A program made the position numbers and the translations under genes. Shown here piece by piece: positions 1-8,487 of a DNA stretch of 64,000 bases; position 1 is the stretch's first letter, and the number at the start of each line of letters is the position of its first letter. Under the pieces are notes generated by a model that was not told where the DNA came from, did not search any database, and saw only the letters and a list, made by a program, of their open reading frames with translations. Source of the stretch: Leptospira fluminis (GTDB lineage: Bacteria; Spirochaetota; Leptospiria; Leptospirales; Leptospiraceae); NCBI RefSeq assembly GCF_004771275.1, contig NZ_RQEV01000012.1:429429-493428 (forward strand), written 5' to 3'.

Positions 1-2492
1 CTCTGAAAGACAACGAGGTCATCACGCCGCAAAAAGTCTCCAAGTCGAGAGACCTCATTCTGCAAAAGTATAGGGACGAGGGTTTTTTTCTGGCTTACGT
101 AAAGGCCGAGCTCGGAAAGCCGGATCCTAAGACGAACCTAGTAAAGGTGCGATTCGTCATAGACGAAGGGGAGGAGATCCCCGTCGCTAAGATCAATGTC
201 TACGGAAACGAAACGATCGAAACGTCCGAAATTTTGGGCCTAATGGACCTCAAGGAAGAGGGGGTCTTCGAAGGGGGATCGTTTAAGGAAAGCGCATTCG
301 AAAAAGATAAGGAAACGATCCAGGCATATATGCGAAGCAAAGGATACCTGGATTCGGAACTTTTGCGCGAAGGCACGAACTGGGAAATCCACTGGGAAAA
401 CCCGGAAAAGAAGGACAGAAGGGTCATCATAGTCAACATAAAGCTGTACGAAGGTCAGGTGTACTACTTTAACGGATACACCCTTTCCCACGACATGACC
501 TTGGATAACGAAGGAAGACCCGTATTTTTGAACAAGGAAAAGAACCCGCCGGACACGCCTAAGGACAAGCTGGTTCCGCTCTTCACTTTGGACGAAGTGG
601 AAAAGGTCTTGGACTATAGCGTACGGGAAGTCGGGCAAATTTTCGACGAATCCATCTTCATGCGGGACCGTTCCTCTGTGAACGAACTCTACGGTTCCAA
701 AGGACATATTTTTGCTCAGGTGATTCCCAGAAGGAAAATCGTTTCTCTGGACGAGGAGAGCCTGCAATATTACGAGAATTGTTATTCTAGAAGATCGGAA
801 CTGGAACGTAAAATCTGCGAGGACGAATACAAGCAGTTGAACGTTCGACGGTTGCGGGAACTTTACGCCAGGAATTCCAATCTCCGAGGTCGTAAATTCG
901 TGCATGTGGATTTTACGATTCGAGAAAACAATCTAGCTAAGATTGAAAACATCATCATTAAGGGAAATAAGAAGACCCAGGATAAGGTAATTCGCCGGGA
1001 GATGCTGGTAAAACCGGGAGACCTTTTCGATTCGGCCAAAGTGAACCGGTCCCGCGAGAGAATCCACAACCTTGGATATTTCAAGGAAGTGAACCTGAAT
1101 ATGAGGCCGGGTTCGGACGACACCAAGATGAATCTGGTGGTCGAGGTTGTGGAGCAACCCACGGGAACCGTTTCCATGGGAGGCGGTTACGGAACGATCA
1201 CGGGATTTACCATCTTTACCGAAGTCGGTGAGAATAACCTGAACGGAACCGGACAAAAGATTTCCGGCCGTATCGAGTTCGGTCCGTACAGAAGGTCTTT
1301 TCAGATTTCCTGGACGGAACCTTGGTTGAACGATACTCCTTGGTCCCTGTCTCTCTCCCTATTTTATTTTTCTCGTACTATTTTCTTGGGCTCTACTTCG
1401 ACCATTAACGTATCGAATAGCACGACCGCTCCGACCACCGAAAATGCGACGTACGACAACAACGGTTTGGGAGTCACAGTAGGTTTGGCGCACCGAGTCT
1501 TTACGAACTGGACCCACTTTCACAGGTATACGCCCGCCTTTTACTCGTATTCGAATCCGACCGCGCTCGTTTCGGACGCGGTTCTTGCTAACGTAAGACA
1601 AGGATGGCAATTCCGTTCCCAGATTTCGAACGGTATTTCGTTCGATATTCGGGATAACGTATTCGCTCCCACCAGAGGATATGATATCCTTCTCCAAGTG
1701 GATAATGTGGGTCAGTATTTGGGCGGTTCTTCCCACTTCGACCAGTACAGGATTACCGCGGAATACTACCATACTTGGTTCGACTTCACGTTCGGAGGCC
1801 TGATCCGCAACAACTCCCTACGCCGCTGGAGAGTGGTGCAGGAATTCCGTACTTCGAATATGTTCACGTTCCAACGGTCTCCGAAATACGGCCACCAAGA
1901 TCCTGTTCAGAATCCGTACATCCGTCCTCAGGATTTGTTGATCATAGGCGGATACGAATCCTTAAGAGGATGGTATTATAACGATGCCAAATACCCCGTG
2001 GAATGGAGAAGCGGTGCACAGCACCGCGTACTGTTCGATTCGGAAATCCGTATCCCGATCGAACCCAGTCTGTTGTGGTTGGTTATATTCCTGGACGGAG
2101 GAGCCATGTACGAACAGGTCAACCGTTATACCGGAGTAAAAAAAGACTACGCGCATAATTATGATAAGAACATCCAGCAACAGGAGATTTCCAATCCGAT
2201 AGGCTGGTATTTGTTGAATAATTTCAATCTGTCCAACGGGCAAAAAGCGGACGTATCCTACGACGCGTTGAATAACCCAGCTTATCAGGTGCTTTCCGCG
2301 GACAATCTCGCGATAGAGCGGATGAGATTCTCGTGGGGCGTCGGTCTCAGGATCCAAATTCCGGTCCTCCCGTTGCGACTGTATTTCGCGCAAAAGATTC
2401 GGCCTACCGGGAATTTCTGGGCCCCGTTCGAAAGATACGAATCGGACCGTGCATTTCAGTTCGTATTCGGGATTGGAGATTATCGTTTTTAA
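1..2492 (+). CDS. bamA: Outer membrane protein assembly factor BamA (Omp85), 5'-truncated by window edge
   Basis: Central subunit of the machine that folds beta-barrels into the outer membrane. The reading frame is open from base 3, so the first in-frame start codon seen (GTG at 147) is internal and the true start lies before the window. About 829 residues are visible. The N-terminal half holds POTRA-type repeats, one with VPVAKI-like beta pattern and one ending in IIIKGNKKTQDKVIRRE. The C-terminal half is a 16-strand-type barrel rich in aromatic residues, containing ESLRGWYY, the Omp85 (V/I)RG(F/Y) signature, near residue 650 of the visible part. It ends in F, as outer-membrane barrels usually do. 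The helicase gene follows after 15 bases. The family call is firm; the missing N-terminus should hold the signal peptide and first POTRA domain. Confidence 0.95.
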   Translation, partial: LKDNEVITPQKVSKSRDLILQKYRDEGFFLAYVKAELGKPDPKTNLVKVRFVIDEGEEIPVAKINVYGNETIETSEILGLMDLKEEGVFEGGSFKESAFEKDKETIQAYMRSKGYLDSELLREGTNWEIHWENPEKKDRRVIIVNIKLYEGQVYYFNGYTLSHDMTLDNEGRPVFLNKEKNPPDTPKDKLVPLFTLDEVEKVLDYSVREVGQIFDESIFMRDRSSVNELYGSKGHIFAQVIPRRKIVSLDEESLQYYENCYSRRSELERKICEDEYKQLNVRRLRELYARNSNLRGRKFVHVDFTIRENNLAKIENIIIKGNKKTQDKVIRREMLVKPGDLFDSAKVNRSRERIHNLGYFKEVNLNMRPGSDDTKMNLVVEVVEQPTGTVSMGGGYGTITGFTIFTEVGENNLNGTGQKISGRIEFGPYRRSFQISWTEPWLNDTPWSLSLSLFYFSRTIFLGSTSTINVSNSTTAPTTENATYDNNGLGVTVGLAHRVFTNWTHFHRYTPAFYSYSNPTALVSDAVLANVRQGWQFRSQISNGISFDIRDNVFAPTRGYDILLQVDNVGQYLGGSSHFDQYRITAEYYHTWFDFTFGGLIRNNSLRRWRVVQEFRTSNMFTFQRSPKYGHQDPVQNPYIRPQDLLIIGGYESLRGWYYNDAKYPVEWRSGAQHRVLFDSEIRIPIEPSLLWLVIFLDGGAMYEQVNRYTGVKKDYAHNYDKNIQQQEISNPIGWYLLNNFNLSNGQKADVSYDALNNPAYQVLSADNLAIERMRFSWGVGLRIQIPVLPLRLYFAQKIRPTGNFWAPFERYESDRAFQFVFGIGDYRF

Positions 2493-2507
2493 GGACAGGT
2501 TTTCTTG

Positions 2508-4697
2508 ATGGATCTGGATGGGTTAAACGAACCGCAGAGGTCGGCGGTGGAAAAGTTGGACGGTCCGGTCCTGATTCTTGCGGGAGCCGGTTCCGGCAAA
2601 ACGAGAGTCATCACTCATCGGATCGCGAATCTGATTCTGAACCGTAGGACGGATTCCATTTGTGCCCTTACGTTTACGAATAAAGCCGCCGCCGAAATGT
2701 TGGAGAGGGTCCGCAATCTGGTGCAGAACATCTCTCCGAATGTGCAAGTCAAGACCTTCCATTCCCTTTGTCTATTTATCCTTCGTAGAGAGGCGGCGAC
2801 CTTAGGAATCGACTCCGGATTTACCGTTTACGATACGACGTTACAGGAATCCTTGTTGAAGCAGGTTGTCAAAGACTTACACGAGGATCCGAAACAATAC
2901 AAACCGTCGACTCTTGTCGGAATTTTTTCTTCGATGAAGGATTCCATGACGGGTGCGGATGAATATGTGCGCAAAGAGGATTTTTCCCACCGCTCGCAAG
3001 TGATCGCAAAAATCTATTCGGAATACGAGTCTAGGAAAAGAAAAAACCAAGCCTTCGATTTCGGGGATCTGATCCTGCGAGTGGTCCGACTTTTCGAGGA
3101 AAACCCGACGGTTCTGACCAAATACCAGGAGCGTTGGAGATTCGTAATGGTGGACGAGTACCAGGATACGAATAAGGTTCAGTATCGTCTGGTTCGTCTG
3201 CTTGCCGGAGAAAGAGGAAACCTTTGCGTGGTCGGGGACGACGATCAGTCCATTTATTCCTGGAGAGGGGCTGATATTACGAATATATTGAACTTCGAAA
3301 AGGATTTTCCCGACGCGTTCGTGGTAAAGCTGGAGGAAAATTATAGGTCGACGGGTAGGATCATCCGAGCGGCTTCTAAAGTGATCGCGCATAATCCGGA
3401 TAGAAAGGAAAAGGAACTATTCACGAACAATTCCGAAGGAGAACCTATCCGACTTTCCGAATTCGAAAACGAAACCGAAGAAGCTTACGACGCGGTGAGA
3501 AAAATCCGGGCAGAGTCCGCAAGAGGATCGGAATATAAGGAATTTGCGATATTCTATAGGACGAACGCCCAGTCCAGATATTTCGAAGAAGGCTTACGGT
3601 CATCGGGAATTCCGTACAAAATATTCGGAGGTTTTCGGTTTTTCGATAGAGCGGAAATCAAGGATATGGTGGCTTATTTAAGCGTGATAGCCAACCCTAT
3701 GGACTCGGTTTCCCTTTTACGGATCGTCAACAACCCTCCCCGAGGTATAGGCGAGGCCAGTCTGGAAAAGATGCGGGAATTTTCGCTGGATCGTGGAATT
3801 TCCTTTTTGGAAGCGTTGGGGCACCACGACTTACCGCTAAAAAAAGCCGCTTTCGCCAAGGCAAAAGAGTTATATCACCTTTTTTCGGACCTGATCGAAA
3901 TGAAGGAAAAAGGAGAGCCCCCTTCCAAAATCGCCTTGGAAGTATTGGCGCGATCCGGTTGGGCGGAACACCTGGAACGGAATTCACAGGACGAGGAATC
4001 CGTTTCCAGATTGGAAAACATACGAGAGTTCGTGAATTCCATCGTAGAATACGAGGAGCGGGAAGATTCTCCCAGCTTGGAAGAATATTTGAATCAAATC
4101 AGCCTGCTTACTTCCGAAGAGGATTCGGCTCAGCTTACGGATTACGTGCATCTGATGACAGTTCATAACGCAAAAGGTCTGGAATTTCCGGTCGTTTTTT
4201 TGACGGGTTTGGAAGAGGGGATTTTTCCGCACGCCATGAGCTTGGAGGAACCCAAGGGAGAGCAGGAGGAGAGGCGTCTCTTCTACGTTGCTTTGACTCG
4301 GGCCGGAAAAAAGTTGAACCTAAGTTATTGTAAATATACCCGTAAATTCGGCCGTGTGGAACCGATGATTCCCTCGCGGTTCCTATCCGAAATTCCGACG
4401 GAATGTTTCGGAGGAGAATCGACGGTTTCCCAAAAGGGGGTTCGAAAGCCGGAAGGACCCCCTAGAGCCTACGCGGGAACGGTCTCGAACCTCTCTTTTT
4501 CCGAGTTCGAACCTTCGGCGGAACCTCTCGGGGAGGAAGCGGAAATCCGGGAAGGAGACAGGATTCGCCATTCTCAGTTCGGCCCGGGAACGGTCCTCGC
4601 AGTTTCAGGGCACGGCAAGAATCGGAAGGTGAAAATCCGTTTCGGTTCTTTGGAAAAGAACTTTTTCCTTGCCTATACCCCCTTAGAGAAAATATAA
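2508..4697 (+). CDS. pcrA: ATP-dependent 3'-5' DNA helicase, UvrD/PcrA type
   Basis: Superfamily 1A helicase acting in nucleotide excision repair, mismatch repair and removal of proteins from DNA. Motifs in order are: Q-motif region LNEPQRSAV; Walker A AGAGSGKTRV near residues 25-34; Walker B VDEYQDTN; motif III GDDDQSIYSWRGA; motif IV around LEENYRSTGRI; motif V VHNAKGLEFPVVFLTG; motif VI EERRLFYVALTRA. The last 50 residues (GDRIRHSQFGPGTV...) match the Tudor-like C-terminal domain of PcrA/UvrD. Length (729 aa) is normal. ATG at 2508 is preferred over the TTG three bases earlier; an AAGGACAGG ribosome-binding site precedes it. It directly follows bamA, probably cotranscribed. PcrA versus UvrD naming is convention. 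Confidence 0.95.
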   Translation: MDLDGLNEPQRSAVEKLDGPVLILAGAGSGKTRVITHRIANLILNRRTDSICALTFTNKAAAEMLERVRNLVQNISPNVQVKTFHSLCLFILRREAATLGIDSGFTVYDTTLQESLLKQVVKDLHEDPKQYKPSTLVGIFSSMKDSMTGADEYVRKEDFSHRSQVIAKIYSEYESRKRKNQAFDFGDLILRVVRLFEENPTVLTKYQERWRFVMVDEYQDTNKVQYRLVRLLAGERGNLCVVGDDDQSIYSWRGADITNILNFEKDFPDAFVVKLEENYRSTGRIIRAASKVIAHNPDRKEKELFTNNSEGEPIRLSEFENETEEAYDAVRKIRAESARGSEYKEFAIFYRTNAQSRYFEEGLRSSGIPYKIFGGFRFFDRAEIKDMVAYLSVIANPMDSVSLLRIVNNPPRGIGEASLEKMREFSLDRGISFLEALGHHDLPLKKAAFAKAKELYHLFSDLIEMKEKGEPPSKIALEVLARSGWAEHLERNSQDEESVSRLENIREFVNSIVEYEEREDSPSLEEYLNQISLLTSEEDSAQLTDYVHLMTVHNAKGLEFPVVFLTGLEEGIFPHAMSLEEPKGEQEERRLFYVALTRAGKKLNLSYCKYTRKFGRVEPMIPSRFLSEIPTECFGGESTVSQKGVRKPEGPPRAYAGTVSNLSFSEFEPSAEPLGEEAEIREGDRIRHSQFGPGTVLAVSGHGKNRKVKIRFGSLEKNFFLAYTPLEKI

Positions 4698-4758
4698 CGG
4701 AAGGAGAAGTTCCTACTGCGAAAAACCGATAATAATTCCAAGGAACACAGGAAAACCA

Positions 4759-5196
4759 ATGAAACGGATTTTAGTAGCAGCTCTGGCCTTGAGTCTGGCG
4801 ACTCCGCTCCTGGCGGGAAAAGTCACCGGTCTTGTGGAAGAATTCAATAAGGTGGAAGAATTCAACAAAAACAGGAAGGTATCCGAAGCCACTAAAAAGG
4901 CTACCCTGGAAAAGAACCTCCTCTCCGCATTAAAATACAGCCTCCACAGGAAATATTTGGAATATAAGGAATATACGAAGGGCCTTACCGCGGATTCTAT
5001 CCAGTACGAACAGCAAAAAGGGACCTATTCCGTATACGTCAAATACAAGACGTACATCGTATTTTATAGTTATCTAATGGATCCTGAACTGTATCTTCAA
5101 ACCCCCTCGAACGAGGTTTTCTATATCAGACCGGATAATCTGGACGAAGAATCGCATAAGGAAGATAAACAACAACCCCAGACCCAAGGAAAATAA
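4759..5196 (+). CDS. Small exported protein of unknown function
   Basis: Encodes 145 residues. The first 20 (MKRILVAALALSLATPLLAG) form a clear Sec signal peptide with an AxG-type cleavage region and no lipobox cysteine, so a periplasmic or surface location is likely. The mature part is hydrophilic and rich in Lys, Glu and Tyr, with many aromatic residues in the middle and a Q/K-rich tail. A short duplicated segment, VEEFNK, occurs twice just after the signal. I do not recognise a family. It starts about 60 bases after the helicase gene and ends 10 bases before the phosphatase gene, so it may be part of the same transcript. Confidence 0.7.
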   Translation: MKRILVAALALSLATPLLAGKVTGLVEEFNKVEEFNKNRKVSEATKKATLEKNLLSALKYSLHRKYLEYKEYTKGLTADSIQYEQQKGTYSVYVKYKTYIVFYSYLMDPELYLQTPSNEVFYIRPDNLDEESHKEDKQQPQTQGK

Positions 5197-5206
5197 TTCT
5201 AGACGA

Positions 5207-6076
5207 ATGTTTTTTCCAGAAGAAGCCCGTATAGTTTCCAAATTCGTTTTGGAGGCTGCGGACGAAATCCTGAGGATCTATCGAAGCGAATTCGCGGTCC
5301 GCGAAAAAAAGAAAGGGGACCCCGTTACGGAAGCGGATCTCGCCGCGAATCGTATTTTGGTCCGGGGAATCCGGGAACGTTTCGGAGACCCCGTGTTTTC
5401 CGAAGAAGACACCCTACCTTTCGATCAGAAATCCCACCGAAACGGAAGGGTTTGGATTCTGGATCCTATAGACGGTACGAGAGAGTTCGTCGCAAAAAAT
5501 CCGGAATTCGCATTAAGTCTCGGTTTAGTAGAGGACGGAACTCCGGTTTTCGGCATCATTATGAATCCTGCAACCGGGGAATTTTTCTGGGGAAGGGACG
5601 GGATCGGTTCGGATCTCCAGATTCTAAAACCTCCGTATTCGAATCTGGAAATCGATTGGGATTCCCCCCGCTTTTTTTTGGAAGAGAAGGATGAGTCGCG
5701 AGATCCCGGTGCTGTCCGTGAGGTCCTAGTTTCCGTATCCGAAACTCGTGATGGAATGTTCCAAGATTTTGATTTCGGTCCCCGATACGTACGGAAAGCT
5801 ACGGGTTCCATCGCGTACAAGCTCGCTTTGGTTGCCGTAGGAAAGGCCGAGATGACTCTTTCTCTTCGACCCAAGAACGATTGGGATATTGCGGGAGGAA
5901 TCGCGATCTTAAGAGCCTCGAAAGGTTTCGATTTGGAGATCAAAACGGGCAACTCCTTTCGTTTTCTGGATTCCGAACTCAGCGTAGGCCTTCTTGCAGG
6001 TCGGGAGAATTACGTACTGGAATTTTGGGAAAAGAATAGCGAAAGACTTAGAAATTCCGTCCGGGAAAGTTGGTAA
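5207..6076 (+). CDS. 3'(2'),5'-bisphosphate nucleotidase / inositol monophosphatase family protein (CysQ-like)
   Basis: Metal-dependent, lithium-sensitive-type phosphatase. All family motifs are present in order: DPVTEADLAANR (metal and substrate region near residue 40), FSEEDT (metal-binding glutamates), WILDPIDGTREF (the DPIDGT signature near residue 85) and WDIAGGIAIL (C-terminal WD motif near residue 226). Length 289 is typical. Members hydrolyse 3'-phosphoadenosine 5'-phosphate, inositol phosphates or fructose-1,6-bisphosphate; FVAKNPEFALSLGL favours the CysQ/BPNT branch, but this is inference. It is followed after 24 bases by a glycosyltransferase gene. Confidence 0.85.
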   Translation: MFFPEEARIVSKFVLEAADEILRIYRSEFAVREKKKGDPVTEADLAANRILVRGIRERFGDPVFSEEDTLPFDQKSHRNGRVWILDPIDGTREFVAKNPEFALSLGLVEDGTPVFGIIMNPATGEFFWGRDGIGSDLQILKPPYSNLEIDWDSPRFFLEEKDESRDPGAVREVLVSVSETRDGMFQDFDFGPRYVRKATGSIAYKLALVAVGKAEMTLSLRPKNDWDIAGGIAILRASKGFDLEIKTGNSFRFLDSELSVGLLAGRENYVLEFWEKNSERLRNSVRESW

Positions 6077-6100
6077 TCGTATTACGGAGATCCCACCTTT

Positions 6101-7309
6101 TTGGTTCCTAAGAAAAAAATTATTTCCTCTTTCCCCGGCCGACACTTCGTTATAGGAGTGGACGCCCGTCCTCTGTCCACGCCTGTCTCGGGCGTAGGAA
6201 GATTGATCGCCTCTACTTTGAAAGGGTTCGAAGGAGATCCGCGCTTTCGGTTTCTTCTATTTTCGCATCGTCCGATACATCCGAGTCACGCGCATCTCAA
6301 GGAATTACCGAACGTACAGGAGGAGATCGGAACAGGTTTCCTCGCCTCCAAAGGGGGACTTTATTTTAGTCTCGCTCTTCCCCGAGAATTACGAAAAAAG
6401 AATATTGATTTGTTCTGGGGCACCCAACAACTTCTTCCGCCTTTTTTCCCGAAAGAAGTTCCGGCGGTCATCACTTGCGTGGACTTTGTGCTTCGGAAAT
6501 TTCCGGAGACCATGCGTCCGATCGCGAGATTCCAACAATCCGTTTACATGCGCTGGAGCGCCGAAAGAGCAGACAAGATTTTGCCGATTTCCCGCGCGGT
6601 AGCCGAAGAGGCGAAGTCGTATTATCATATTCCCGAAGAAAAGATTTCGGTCGTATATCCCGGATACGATGCCAAGGAAATCCGAATCTCGGTCCGGAAG
6701 CCGCCGACGGAACGGGTCGCCGGAATTTCCTCGGGATTTTTTCTTTCCGTTTCCACGGTCGAACCTAGAAAGAATTACGGATTCTTGCGGGAAGCTTATT
6801 TGAAATACAGACAAAAGGCGGGGAAAAAGGCTCTCCTTTGGGTTCACGCGGGGAAGGCGGGATGGGGGACGGAAGCCCTAGTGGAAAACATGAGATCGGA
6901 AACTTCCGCCGGTTCCATGCTCTGGATAGAATCTCCCACCGATGCCGAGCTTCATTATCTTTATTCCAAGGCCGGTTTATTTCTGTTTCCTTCCTTATAT
7001 GAAGGATTCGGAATTCCTTTAGTGGAGGCGCTGGCTCATGGAAAGCAGTGCCTAGTTTCCGATTTGAACGTATTCCACGAGATCGGCGGACGCTCCGTTC
7101 GATACAAAGGCTTGTCGAATCCGCAGGATTGGGCGGAAGAAATGTCTCTGTATTCTTCTAAACCCTGGAAACTTCCCGAAGCGGATCTCAGAAAGTTTGA
7201 AATGAATGCTTCCGCAAAATTGACCCGAAAGGTCTTCTTGGATTTTTTGGAAAAAAAGGAAAAACGAAACCTACCGTTTCAAGGTGAAAAAAGCGAAAAT
7301 TCGATGTAA
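6101..7309 (+). CDS. Glycosyltransferase family 4 (group 1)
   Basis: GT-B fold sugar transferase, cytoplasmic or peripheral at the inner membrane. The N-terminal half begins with IGVDARPLSTPVSGVGRL, the glycine-rich acceptor-side start typical of GT4. The C-terminal half has VSTVEPRKNYGFLREAY (nucleotide-sugar domain start) and SLYEGFGIPLVEAL, the E-x7-E donor-binding motif near residues 300-309. The chosen start is TTG at 6101, preceded by ACGGAGA at good spacing; no ATG lies nearby. Donor and acceptor cannot be told. An O-antigen or other surface glycan role is possible, but it sits outside any obvious glycan cluster. Its last 39 bases overlap the convergent gene on the other strand. Confidence 0.88.
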   Translation: MVPKKKIISSFPGRHFVIGVDARPLSTPVSGVGRLIASTLKGFEGDPRFRFLLFSHRPIHPSHAHLKELPNVQEEIGTGFLASKGGLYFSLALPRELRKKNIDLFWGTQQLLPPFFPKEVPAVITCVDFVLRKFPETMRPIARFQQSVYMRWSAERADKILPISRAVAEEAKSYYHIPEEKISVVYPGYDAKEIRISVRKPPTERVAGISSGFFLSVSTVEPRKNYGFLREAYLKYRQKAGKKALLWVHAGKAGWGTEALVENMRSETSAGSMLWIESPTDAELHYLYSKAGLFLFPSLYEGFGIPLVEALAHGKQCLVSDLNVFHEIGGRSVRYKGLSNPQDWAEEMSLYSSKPWKLPEADLRKFEMNASAKLTRKVFLDFLEKKEKRNLPFQGEKSENSM

Positions 7310-7687
7310 GAGGGATGCGTTCTTTCGGGATAGGGTTCCGGAGAAAACGATACCTCTCTCCGATTTCCAGAGAACATGAAACCTATTTTTGTCCAGAGCT
7401 TGGAAGAAAATTTCCTCGGAAGGATTCGGAAAAAATCGGAATAGATCTTCCTTCCTTTCCCATTCGGTTTCCTTCCATTCTTTTCTGAGATGGACTTTTT
7501 CGGTGTGTTTCAATTCCAGGCGGAAGCCCCGTTTGGTCGACCACTCCATTGTCGCTTCCGCGGAATCCGAGGTTTTGGAATCGAATGCGGGGATGGCGGA
7601 AATACCGGATCCGAAAAAGGGGCGCCCTTTTAGATAACTCTCGAATTCGGAAAAGTCGAGAAAATAATTATAAATGGAAGAGGACAC
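7271..7687 (-). CDS. Hypothetical protein, 138 aa
   Basis: No family recognised. The GTG start at 7687 begins SSSIYNYFLDFSEFE. The product is cytoplasmic-looking: no signal peptide or membrane segment, with many Phe, Lys, Arg and Glu. The middle has a strongly charged stretch (LRKEWKETEWERKEDLFRFF). The pattern of alternating hydrophobic residues suggests a small alpha/beta domain. It overlaps the 3' end of the GT4 gene by 39 bases tail to tail, which is unusual but tolerated. It could be a conserved Leptospira orphan; support is only the open frame and plausible codon use. Confidence 0.5.
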   Translation of the reverse strand: MSSSIYNYFLDFSEFESYLKGRPFFGSGISAIPAFDSKTSDSAEATMEWSTKRGFRLELKHTEKVHLRKEWKETEWERKEDLFRFFPNPSEEIFFQALDKNRFHVLWKSERGIVFSGTLSRKNASLLHRIFAFFTLKR

Positions 7688-7815
7688 TTCGTTTTCCGAT
7701 CTTGTCGTCCCATTCTAGAAGTGGGCTCAGAGCTGGCAAGGAGGATCGCCTCGAGTATCTCGGAAGAGCGGATTTGGCTTGCTCGGGACTTTTCTCCCGG
7801 TATTTTGGAACGGAA

Positions 7816-8322
7816 ATGATGTTTCGCCGCAAGTTCGCGATCGGTTTTCTTCTGTTTTCCTTCCTCCAGACGGTTTCCTGTTCCCGTCCGAACGAGGCAC
7901 CCCTGTATCAGATTCACTTAAACGACTGGGAAGGGAATTCCCATAGTTTTTCGGAATACCGCGGGCAGGTTCTAATACTGGATTTCTGGGCGAGCTGGTG
8001 TGAGCCTTGCAAAAAGGCCGTTCCGGTGGTGGAAGCCTTAAGAAAAGACCTTACCGGAAAGAATGCGAAAGTGTTCGGAATCAATACGGAAAACGATCTT
8101 ACCGTGCCCGAGATCAAACAGGCTGCAAAGGATTTCGGAATGGAGTATCCTAGCTTTTTGGATCCGGAATGGAAGTTGGTACAACTTCTAAAAATCGAAG
8201 GACAACCCGCTCTATTCGTTTTTAGCGCCTCCGGAAAACGTCTCCATTCCCAGTATGGAATTTCCGAGAAGGATTTACCCGTTCTGCAAGGAAGGATCAG
8301 AAATTGGCTGGAAGCGCCGTAA
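7816..8322 (+). CDS. TlpA-like thioredoxin-fold lipoprotein
   Basis: Probable membrane-anchored periplasmic thiol-disulfide protein. The frame is open far upstream, but the ATG at 7816 gives MMFRRKFAIGFLLFSFLQTVSCS, a signal peptide ending in a spirochaete-type lipobox with Cys near residue 23. The mature domain has the active site WASWCEPCKK (Cys62 and Cys65), then NTENDLTVPEIK and the cis-proline region EGQPALFVF. This is the TlpA/ResA/AhpC-TSA arrangement, and 168 residues is normal. Likely roles are reduction of apocytochrome c or of oxidised periplasmic proteins; no cytochrome-maturation gene is adjacent, so the substrate is unknown. It is followed by the acyl-CoA synthetase gene after 165 bases. 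Confidence 0.88.
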   Translation: MMFRRKFAIGFLLFSFLQTVSCSRPNEAPLYQIHLNDWEGNSHSFSEYRGQVLILDFWASWCEPCKKAVPVVEALRKDLTGKNAKVFGINTENDLTVPEIKQAAKDFGMEYPSFLDPEWKLVQLLKIEGQPALFVFSASGKRLHSQYGISEKDLPVLQGRIRNWLEAP

Positions 8323-8400
8323 AACAGTTGATTGTGGCTAACGGGCCGATGAAATAACTTCCGTTTCAGGTTCCGGAAGCCCAAAAAAGGATTTATCTCT

Positions 8401-8420
8401 CAGGTTCTACTTTTAACCTG
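8401..8420. promoter_or_regulatory. Inverted repeat upstream of the acyl-CoA synthetase gene
   Basis: Six-base arms CAGGTT and AACCTG with an 8-base spacer lie about 70 bases before the start at 8488 and are followed by a run of seven G. The size and position would suit an operator for a dimeric repressor. No regulator is adjacent and no match to a known operator is claimed; it may be chance. Confidence 0.25.
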
Positions 8421-8487
8421 GGGGGGCATGCCGGGTTCTCCGGGACGCATAGAATAACCCCTTAGTAAATCAGGAGATTTATGATTC

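Noticed and set aside
240..905. Minus-strand ORF of 221 codons inside bamA
   Set aside because: Shadow frame of a strongly conserved gene; no start signal or family pattern.
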